Origin: Sphingobacterium allocomposti
GTDB taxonomy: Bacteria; Bacteroidota; Bacteroidia; Sphingobacteriales; Sphingobacteriaceae
Direction: 5' to 3'
Assembly (NCBI RefSeq): GCF_008124885.1
Contig: NZ_VNHX01000020.1
Span: forward strand, 25,922 to 89,921
DNA length: 64,000 nt
Shown here: in pieces, positions 35,416 to 42,375 of the stretch
Layout: each line of letters opens with the position of its first letter
Numbering within the stretch: the stretch's first letter is position 1
The notes under the pieces: generated by a model
What the model was told of the DNA's origin: nothing
Seen by the model: the letters and a program-made list of their open reading frames with translations, nothing else
Databases searched by the model: none
Made by a program: the position numbers and the translations under genes

Positions 35416-36014
35416 GCAGACAGCAGGTCTGAGGGAGCCTTTTTCGAATACACGTCCCTGCCCGATGCTTTGCCAGCGCAAAACAACACGGCAGCATGGC
35501 GTTTTCGTTGCCCCTCGCCCCTTTTGTCTGTTTGTCGGACACGTTATTCAGGAGATCGAATGACGTTCTTTATAAGTAATACATGCGAAAACCGGTGACA
35601 CCGATCCTTGATCGGCTCTGGGTGGTTTTTCTTGGTGGTTTTAATCCGTTCAATCATAATCTAAAGTTTATTGAACGATGTAACTCTACAAGCTTGAGGT
35701 AGGTTTACTATTGGTTAATTATAAAAATTGCCAGCAAGACGAACCTCTTTTAGCTTGACCACTTTTCGGCCGCCAGACCGCCTACGTTCACCGAACATAG
35801 GAACCCTCAAGTTTATCAAGAGGTCGCCCCACTGGACTTACATATCGTAAATATATGAGAAATCCAGCACATAGGCGAACTCAAGGTTTAACTCGCGGGC
35901 TATTCTGGCGGAATGTGGGCGAGCAAACATCGTAGTAAGTAGAGAAATACCCCTACCTAACTTATTCGCTTTTAATACAAAGCAAATATAAAAACAATAA
36001 TCGACAAAACCAAC
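35416..36014. other. Intergenic region without a recognisable gene
   Basis: About 600 bp separate the duplicated element from the XRE gene. AAGCTTGAGG near 35689 and CCTCAAGTTT near 35805 form a distant inverted pair, and CCGATCCTTGATCGG near 35600 is a small hairpin. A 30-codon minus frame (MFARPHSARIAREL...) near 35840-35930 is open but not recognised. The base composition falls from GC-rich to AT-rich across this stretch, so it may mark a junction. Confidence 0.5.
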
Positions 36015-36413
36015 ATGTTGGGTAACAAAAATATAAAAAACATGATTATAGAAATTCTTGAAAGGGAAATGTCTCAACTTGATTATCTACTTATCGAGCA
36101 TGTAAAATCCCTTCGTGAGAAGAAGAAATGGACGCAGCAGGTATTGAGCAAGAAAATGGGAGTTGCTATAAGTTTCGTGAGTAATGTTGAAAGCTTAACT
36201 GAAAGGCATAAGTATTCAATTAGACATTTGGCACTACTTGCAAATGCATTTAAATATAAATCCGTTTCAAAGCTATTCGATTTTCCAACACCAACCCACG
36301 ACAAAGTTGTATTGAGAATAGAAGTAACTAAGACTGTAGAATCTAAAAGCAAAAAATCGAAAATTATAAAATCGGAGTTGAAAGAAATCATCCTTCTTGA
36401 TCCCCTTGATTAA
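36015..36413 (+). CDS. XRE family HTH regulator
   Basis: The 132-residue protein has a Cro/CI-type helix-turn-helix (VKSLREKKKWTQQVLSKKMG, then ISFVSNVESLTERHKYS) and a Lys-rich C-terminal end. It lies 14 bp before the exported nuclease gene and probably controls the cluster up to 38.4 kb. The internal ATG at 36069 (MSQLDYLL) is another possible start. Confidence 0.78.
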   Translation: MLGNKNIKNMIIEILEREMSQLDYLLIEHVKSLREKKKWTQQVLSKKMGVAISFVSNVESLTERHKYSIRHLALLANAFKYKSVSKLFDFPTPTHDKVVLRIEVTKTVESKSKKSKIIKSELKEIILLDPLD

Positions 36414-36427
36414 AAGTGAGTGACGGT

Positions 36428-36913
36428 ATGAATAAGCAAGTTATCCTGTTCCTGCTAACACATCTTTTCTTCCCTGCTGTATGCTTATGTCAATTCATCA
36501 ATGGCACAGTAATACACATTGCAGATGGCGATACAATCACATTATTAGATTCAACTAATACACAGGTACGGGTAAGGCTATACGGAATAGACTGTCCCGA
36601 GAACGGGCAAGATTTTGCTAATGTGGCAAGGAAGTTTACGTCGGAACTCTGCTTTGCAAAAACAGTAAGCGTAGATGTGAAAGACATAGATAGATACGGA
36701 CGAATTGTAGGAATCATTTGGGCAACTGATTCGATAAATGTAAACCTTGAACTACTAAAAGCAGGACTGGCGTGGCACTATAAACATTTCGACAACTCGG
36801 AGGAATTCGCTCGAGCAGAAAGCATCGCGAAGGCTAACCAGAAGGGCCTATGGATCCAGGGAAATGCCGTCCCGCCCTGGGAGTACAGGAAGACAAAGAG
36901 AGAAGCAAAATGA
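36428..36913 (+). CDS. Exported thermonuclease (SNase-like) family protein
   Basis: From ATG at 36428 (MNKQVILF) the protein has a signal peptide and a staphylococcal-nuclease OB-fold. It contains VIHIADGDTITLL, VRVRLYGIDCPENGQ (catalytic Arg and Glu region) and DIDRYGRIVG (second Arg). It cuts DNA or RNA with calcium. Export would place it outside the cytosol, so it may serve nutrient use or attack incoming DNA in the periplasm. It follows the XRE gene. Confidence 0.83.
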   Translation: MNKQVILFLLTHLFFPAVCLCQFINGTVIHIADGDTITLLDSTNTQVRVRLYGIDCPENGQDFANVARKFTSELCFAKTVSVDVKDIDRYGRIVGIIWATDSINVNLELLKAGLAWHYKHFDNSEEFARAESIAKANQKGLWIQGNAVPPWEYRKTKREAK

Positions 36914-36977
36914 TTGGTGGCGCAGAAAACAAAGCATGACCATAATAGCTCATATTAGTTAACCAAATTCTATATTT

Positions 36978-37871
36978 ATGAATGCAAAGAACGTCAAGAT
37001 CTCTTTTAACACTTTAATAAAGCGCAATTATGGTACGCAAATTGAGGAACCATATGCCGAAATCCTTACGATCATCAAGTATCTTTCAAGTATAAAATCA
37101 AAAAAGGATCGTCAAATGGATCTAAAAGAAAATAAATTCATGAGGCTTGAGAGATGTCAGTATGATAAAACAGACAAAAATATTGTCGTAGGTTTTTTTA
37201 AAAGTGCTAAACACACCTATCGTCCGAATCTGTTGGATAGAGATAGCGGAGAAGAACGGCGGAGTCCAAAGAGACTATCGGAAGGGGAGGCTGAAAAGAC
37301 GCACTTTGCGGTAAAGACGACTAAAGATGACGTCTTTTTGTTATTGGAGGTGAATGGCAACGGCGTAACAATCGGCCAAGTTGTTGAATACTTTAACCGA
37401 ATGGCTAGAGCATACAGAAAATCTATAAAACAGACTAAGCCCTTTTCATTGAAGTATTATAAAATGGGCAAAGATGATTTTAAAGATGAGATTACCAAAA
37501 TGCGACGGGTTAGGCTCGCTACGATATATTATGATAAGAAGATCTTAGGAAACGATTATCTTAATTTTTCACAACGCACCGCTTCAATCCAACGCAATAT
37601 TGAAATTACAGTAAAAGCAGAAAAGTCGCAAGATATTAGGGAGCCACTTATAGATATCGCCAATCATTTTTCGAGTAAAGCTAATCAAACGAAGCGTACG
37701 ATGACTAAAATTAGAATCGAAGGAAAGGACGAAAATGGCACTCCAACCGTCATCGACACTTCGTTTATCGAAAAGGTAGATAGCGCCAATCTTTCGGTCA
37801 ACCCTACGACGGGCCAGGTCGAGACTATTGAGGCCTATAGTAATCTAATCGCATTTGTAAAAAAACTTTAG
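36978..37871 (+). CDS. Unknown protein, candidate sensor of a two-gene unit
   Basis: The 297-residue protein is soluble and mixed alpha/beta. The N-terminal half has VGFFKSAKHTYRPNLLD and VFLLLEVNGNGVTIGQVVEY, and the C-terminal half has basic strands (TRMTKIRIEG-like). The plan of the first half reminds me of DUF4747-type proteins, but that is only a weak impression. It ends 1 bp before the start of a membrane-protein gene, so the two are coupled. This soluble-plus-membrane pair is common in phage-defence units. Confidence 0.6.
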   Translation: MNAKNVKISFNTLIKRNYGTQIEEPYAEILTIIKYLSSIKSKKDRQMDLKENKFMRLERCQYDKTDKNIVVGFFKSAKHTYRPNLLDRDSGEERRSPKRLSEGEAEKTHFAVKTTKDDVFLLLEVNGNGVTIGQVVEYFNRMARAYRKSIKQTKPFSLKYYKMGKDDFKDEITKMRRVRLATIYYDKKILGNDYLNFSQRTASIQRNIEITVKAEKSQDIREPLIDIANHFSSKANQTKRTMTKIRIEGKDENGTPTVIDTSFIEKVDSANLSVNPTTGQVETIEAYSNLIAFVKKL

Positions 37872-37872
37872 C

Positions 37873-38379
37873 ATGCTTAATTTAATCATCATACTAAGCG
37901 ATTATTTCCGAACAAGAAATTTGCAAGGATTATTGTGGAATATTACTATATCGTCAATTATCTGCGTCTTAATACATGTCTCCACAAGTGAATGTCAACT
38001 TCCCCAACTTATAAATTCTTATATAAATAATACCTTAAATGTGCTAAGCTTGATAATAGGCTTTTCAATCGCTCTCTTCACTTTAATCATAACAGCCTCA
38101 AATCCAAACATCGACGAGATGAAAAAGACGTATACCTCGTTTAAAATTAGTGGAAAGGAGGTTTCCCTTTTTCAGCATATTCTGATCACTATGATCTACA
38201 TAATCTTGGTTGAATGTCTTTTACTTTTACTCAGCTTGTTATTTCCATTCTTTTTCGATCCGTATGACTCATCTGGGAAAATAGCATTTTATATAAGCAT
38301 CTTTTTGTTGTCACATATAATAATCTGTAATATTTCAAATACCATGAATGTATACTTTGTACTGTGTAAGCCGTTGTAA
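37873..38379 (+). CDS. Multi-helix membrane protein, probably truncated
   Basis: The 168-residue protein has about four membrane helices (NITISSIICVLIHVS, LNVLSLIIGFSIALFTLIIT, ILITMIYIILVECLLLLLSL, ISIFLLSHIIICNI). It ends just before IS66 sequence begins, so its natural C-terminus may be lost. It is coupled to the 297-residue gene. As a pore-like partner of a soluble sensor it could cause membrane damage on infection, which is inference. Confidence 0.6.
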   Translation: MLNLIIILSDYFRTRNLQGLLWNITISSIICVLIHVSTSECQLPQLINSYINNTLNVLSLIIGFSIALFTLIITASNPNIDEMKKTYTSFKISGKEVSLFQHILITMIYIILVECLLLLLSLLFPFFFDPYDSSGKIAFYISIFLLSHIIICNISNTMNVYFVLCKPL

Positions 38380-38398
38380 GAAACACAAAAAGTCCCCC

Positions 38399-38941
38399 TT
38401 CGAGAAAGCGTTGCAGAACGATCGCCCAAGGACCGAAAAGGCGCTGCTCATGATCCAGCGGCTCTATGCTGTGGAAAGGCGGGCCCGCCAGGAGCAGCTG
38501 GCTGCCGATCGGATCAAGGAACTCCGGCTGACCGAATCGCTGCCGGTGATCAACCAATTGGGAAAATGGATCTTTGAAGAGATAAAATCAACACTGCCCA
38601 AAAGCTAGATCGGTAAGGCCATGGCCTACGCCTATGCCAGGTGGGATGCACTGTCGGCTTACTTGTATGACGGGAATTTGCAGATCGACAATAACCTATG
38701 CGAAAATGCACTCCGCTGTATTGCCCTGGGAAGAAAAAATTACCTCTTCGCCGGCAGTCATGAAGCAGCCCAGCGCGCAGCAATAATCTATTCATTCTTC
38801 GCCATCTGCAAAAAGCATGAGGTGAATCCATACCAATGGCTGAAATATACCCTCAGCAACATAGCCTCCATAAATCATAAGAAAATTAAAGAGCTTTACC
38901 TACAGAACTATAAAAAGATAATTGACAATTCAAACATGTAG
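38399..38941 (+). pseudogene. IS66 family transposase, C-terminal remnant
   Basis: Beginning at FEKALQNDRPRTEKALLMIQ, the sequence is the last third of an IS66 transposase, including IDNNLCENALRCIALGRKN, YLFAGSHEAAQRAAIIYSFF and NPYQWLKYTL. An in-frame TAG at 38606 interrupts it, and the N-terminal two thirds are missing. It follows directly on the membrane-protein gene, which it seems to have truncated, and is itself followed by an IS21 end. Confidence 0.85.
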
Positions 38942-38944
38942 TTC

Positions 38945-39090
38945 ATAGGGCGCATACTATGCACCCAGCAGGTGGATCGGGGTATAGATCCGGGACGATT
39001 CCGGAGCATGTGCACCCAGAAAAGGAACGATAACCGTTGTTTTGATCTATATAAACAGCGATTCCGGAGGATATGCACCCAGTTGGACCC
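38945..39090. repeat. Terminal repeats of an IS21-like element
   Basis: GCACCCAG occurs three times (38961, 39012, 39075), the last two within GATTCCGGAG-N-AT-type context. Multiple short repeats in the end region are a feature of IS21-family elements, and an IstA start follows. This is the outer left end of that element. Confidence 0.65.
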
Positions 39091-39142
39091 TATTATTTTC
39101 TGTGCTTTTTGTTTAATTGCCAATTCCATCAAGAAAAGGCAT

Positions 39143-39424
39143 ATGGCAGGAAAAACAAAAAGAATGAGCACGATAAAACAATTACTCCGTTTACATCTCC
39201 AGGGGCTGTCCAACCGTAAGATTGCCGAGCAGATCGGTCTTTATAAGGGTACGGTGAACCGTTATGTCCAGAAGTTACAGGTCATCAGCCGCCCTGTCGG
39301 AGAACTGCTGGATATGGAAGAGCCTGTCCTGGAGAGGCTTTTTACGGCAGGATCACCCGCCTACCTACAGGACCGTTTCGAAGACTTCAAGCCTTCATTC
39401 ATAAACGTCAAAATTTTAAAGTAA
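39143..39424 (+). pseudogene. istA: IS21 transposase IstA, N-terminal fragment
   Basis: From ATG at 39143 the protein shows the IstA DNA-binding start: MSTIKQLLRLHLQGLSNRKI, then AEQIGLYKGTVNRYVQKL, continuing to AYLQDRFEDFK. The sequence then leaves the family and stops at 39424. The catalytic part and the istB gene are missing. The start of the next gene overlaps this stop, so the junction lies near 39400. Confidence 0.8.
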
Positions 39425-39708
39425 TGGAAGCAGTAATCTTACCAAAAGAACAGTATCAAGAACTGTTGAAGCGAATGGACGAAATCAAGTCCGTTTTAAC
39501 CGAAAAACAGAAAGACCCCAAAGACCTCTTTCTGGACAACCAAGAATTTCTCCAGCTGATGAACATCAGCAAAAGAACCGCCCAAACGTGGCGTGATGAA
39601 GGCATCATTTCATTTTCACAAGTAGGCAGCAAAATCTACTACCGAATGAGTGATGTGCAAAAGCTACTTGATAGCAACTACAATCAAGCATTTAAAAAGA
39701 GAAAGTAA
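39424..39708 (+). CDS. Excisionase-type HTH protein
   Basis: The 94-residue protein has a coiled-coil start and a winged MerR/excisionase-like HTH (FLQLMNISKRTAQTWRDEGI, ISFSQVGSKIYYRMSDVQKLL). Such proteins stand at the head of Bacteroidota mobilisable elements and usually precede a DUF3987/primase-like gene, as here. It starts exactly at the broken end of istA. Confidence 0.8.
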   Translation: MEAVILPKEQYQELLKRMDEIKSVLTEKQKDPKDLFLDNQEFLQLMNISKRTAQTWRDEGIISFSQVGSKIYYRMSDVQKLLDSNYNQAFKKRK

Positions 39709-39739
39709 TCAGTTTAATAACCCTGTAAAAATTAGAAGA

Positions 39740-41992
39740 ATGGCAACAGCATCCATATTTCAGAACTATGTGCATTTGGTAGAACACAAAGCACTAATCA
39801 TCATCACCAAACAAATTCAAGAAGGCAATTACAAAGAGCAGGTAGAAGCAATTCGCAAGCTCATTGCCGAAGGGCAGGATAAAGAAGCCGACAAACTCAA
39901 AAAACAACTCCCGGCATTCACTCCATCAGGCACATTTGAAAGTGGCCGTAAGGCTGAATTGCTTACGCAATACAGCGGATTTGTAATTTTAGACTTAGAC
40001 AAATTAAGCCCCGAAGATTTAGAAAAGGCCAAAAGTTTGGTCGCTTTAGCTCCCTACACTTTTGCCGCTTTTATCAGTCCAAGTGGCAATGGCTTAAAAA
40101 TTATCGTACCTGTAAACAGTACCGCAGAGCATCACAAATTAGCATTTCAGCAAGTTTCCGATTATTACGAACAAGCCTTGCAGCTTGTCGTTGACCCATC
40201 AGGCAAAGACGTTTCACGCCTTTGTTTTATGTCCTACGACCCCAATTGCTACCGCAACATCAATGCTGAACCGTTCAATGTAAACATTGAAACGGCTGCA
40301 CAAGAACCACCCAAAAAGGAAAAGCCAAAGGCAGAGCAAGAACCCACCAAGCCAACAGAAAGTAGCTTAGATGATACCGATTGGCTTGAAGTATTTGGAA
40401 AGTGTGTTGACTTTACTGACCGTAAAGCCAACTACACCGAAGGCAACCGAAACAACTATGTGCATTTGTTGGCTTGTAACTGCAACCGTGCCGGAATACC
40501 CGAAAACATAGCCCTTGGCTATATTTTGAGAGATTTCGACCTCGATACCGAAGAAGCAACCCCCACCATTCAAAGTGCCTATAAAAACAATGTAGCAGAC
40601 TTTGCAAAGTTTGCAGACTTTGCAAAAACCAACGAAGCAACCCCACAATCAAAAGACGAGCTTTTGATGAATATGCCTTTCATTCCTGATGAAGTATTTC
40701 CTCTTTTACCCGAAATTCTGAAAAATGGATCAAGCGTATTTGAAGACCGCAGAGAAAGAGATATTTTCCTCACAGGTGCATTAAGTATCATTAGCGGTTG
40801 TATGCGTAATGTAGTGGGCTTATACCGTGCCAAAGAGCATTATGCCAACCTGTTTGTGTTTATCATTGCCCCTGCCGCAAGCGGCAAAGGGTCACTGACT
40901 TTTGCCAAAGCATTAGGCGATAAATTTCACGATAAGCTGGTAGCGGAAAGCACCGAAAAACTAAAAATCTATAAGATTGAATTACAGGAGTACAAGCGTA
41001 AACTCAGCGACAAAAAGCAGGACATATCAGAGTTAGAGCCACCCGAAGAACCACCTTTTAAAGTACTCTATATCCCTGCCAACAACAGCAGTGCAAGAGT
41101 AATTCAACACCTCAAAGAAGGAGACGAACAAGGCATTTTTTGCGAAACAGAAGCCGACACAATGGGTGCAGTACTCAAACAGGATTGGGGCAGCTATTCC
41201 GACTTGCTTCGCAAGGCGTACCATCACGAACCTATTTCATACAGCCGAAAAACAAATAAAGAATGGGTTGAGTTAAAAAAGCCTCGTTTATCCGTAGCAT
41301 TGGCAGGTACACCCGGTCAAGTTGAAAACTTGATTAAGTCAGCAGAAGACGGCTTATTTAGCCGCTTCATTTTCTACACCTTCAAATCTGAAATAGTGTG
41401 GATGCCAGCAAGCGATACCTTAAACGGTATCAACTTGACAGCACACTTTGAGAACCTTTCAGATACGGTCCTCACCTTCGTTGAGTTCCTTCAAAGCTAT
41501 GAAACTGTTCGTTTCAAACTCACACCAGAACAATGGGCCAAACTCAATGTGTATGGTGATGATTGCCTCAATACATTGGCAACCTTTGTTAGTGAAGACC
41601 TTTCTAGTACTTCCAAGCGTTTAGGGCTTATTCTTTATCGTGTGGCAATGATTATCACTGCACTCAGGTATTTTGACAATGGCGAACTTTCACCGGAACA
41701 AATCTGCTCAGATGAAGATTTTGACATTGCCTTAAAGTTGGTGAAAGTATATCAGCAGCATTCCGTTTTTATGTTCAAAGAGCTGCCCAAACAAGCCACC
41801 GTTACCGACAAATTGCTAAAGCAATTCTTTGACAAGCTCCCAACTTCTTTCCGCAGAAAAGAAGCCGTTACACTTGCCGAAGCTAAATTTGGCATCAAAG
41901 AACGCACCGCAGACCTTTATTTATCTAAGTTGGTAGCGTTCAAATGGATTGAGAAAACCCGGAATGGCATCTATCAAAAAATCAAGCAGTAA
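39740..41992 (+). CDS. BT4734-like/DUF3987 mobile-element replication protein
   Basis: ATG at 39740 (MATASIFQNYV) gives 750 residues. The N-terminal 200 residues are of the BT4734/VirE-N kind (FVILDLDKLSPEDLEKAK, ISPSGNGLKIIVPV, DPSGKDVSRLCFMSYDP), related to primase folds. The rest is DUF3987, an AAA-type helicase region with Walker A IIAPAASGKGSLTFAKAL. These proteins are carried by integrative and mobilisable elements and probably help replication. No integrase or relaxase is nearby. Confidence 0.83.
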   Translation: MATASIFQNYVHLVEHKALIIITKQIQEGNYKEQVEAIRKLIAEGQDKEADKLKKQLPAFTPSGTFESGRKAELLTQYSGFVILDLDKLSPEDLEKAKSLVALAPYTFAAFISPSGNGLKIIVPVNSTAEHHKLAFQQVSDYYEQALQLVVDPSGKDVSRLCFMSYDPNCYRNINAEPFNVNIETAAQEPPKKEKPKAEQEPTKPTESSLDDTDWLEVFGKCVDFTDRKANYTEGNRNNYVHLLACNCNRAGIPENIALGYILRDFDLDTEEATPTIQSAYKNNVADFAKFADFAKTNEATPQSKDELLMNMPFIPDEVFPLLPEILKNGSSVFEDRRERDIFLTGALSIISGCMRNVVGLYRAKEHYANLFVFIIAPAASGKGSLTFAKALGDKFHDKLVAESTEKLKIYKIELQEYKRKLSDKKQDISELEPPEEPPFKVLYIPANNSSARVIQHLKEGDEQGIFCETEADTMGAVLKQDWGSYSDLLRKAYHHEPISYSRKTNKEWVELKKPRLSVALAGTPGQVENLIKSAEDGLFSRFIFYTFKSEIVWMPASDTLNGINLTAHFENLSDTVLTFVEFLQSYETVRFKLTPEQWAKLNVYGDDCLNTLATFVSEDLSSTSKRLGLILYRVAMIITALRYFDNGELSPEQICSDEDFDIALKLVKVYQQHSVFMFKELPKQATVTDKLLKQFFDKLPTSFRRKEAVTLAEAKFGIKERTADLYLSKLVAFKWIEKTRNGIYQKIKQ

Positions 41993-42044
41993 AGCGACTT
42001 TGCAAGTTTTGCAAACTTTGCAAGCTTACTTTCATATTAATCAC

Positions 42045-42063
42045 TATATTTGCCCTTTAAAGG
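42045..42063 (+). promoter_or_regulatory. Promoter and operator of the defence operon
   Basis: TATATTTG (42045-42052) is a perfect TAnnTTTG -7 box, and the palindrome CCTTTAAAGG (42054-42063) directly follows at the expected start site. The XRE controller starts 25 nt further on. A regulator bound to the palindrome would block initiation. TTTGCAAG-type repeats lie just upstream (42001-42023). Confidence 0.55.
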
Positions 42064-42087
42064 ACAAGTCAATAAAAGGTATAACCA

Positions 42088-42375
42088 ATGCTCGGAGAGA
42101 AACTCAAAGAATTAAGGGAATCAAAAGGACTTTTGCAAAGGCAGGTTGCTGCTGAATTAGACGTTGATACCGCCTACATCAGCAAAATGGAAAACAACGA
42201 CAAGCCGGTGAGTAAATCTCACTTGGAAGCCCTTGCAAAAGTTTATGATTTACCCGAAAGTGAATTAATGCCTTATTGGTTAGGAGAGAAAGTGCTTCAC
42301 GTTTTGGAGAATAATGAACATAGCATTCAAGCCTTAAATCTTGTGCTCAAAAATATTAGAAATGTAAATGAATAG
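42088..42375 (+). CDS. XRE family controller protein
   Basis: The 95-residue protein has a Cro/CI-type HTH (KELRESKGLLQRQVAAELDV, TAYISKMENNDKPVSKSHLE). Such small regulators often control restriction-modification operons and delay nuclease expression. It is the first gene of the operon, overlaps the helicase gene by 8 nt and probably represses its own promoter through the palindrome at 42054. Confidence 0.83.
   Translation: MLGEKLKELRESKGLLQRQVAAELDVDTAYISKMENNDKPVSKSHLEALAKVYDLPESELMPYWLGEKVLHVLENNEHSIQALNLVLKNIRNVNE

Noticed and set aside
35838..36077. Minus-strand frame upstream of the XRE gene
   Set aside because: It overlaps the XRE start, has no recognisable domain, and only its last 30 codons look protein-like.
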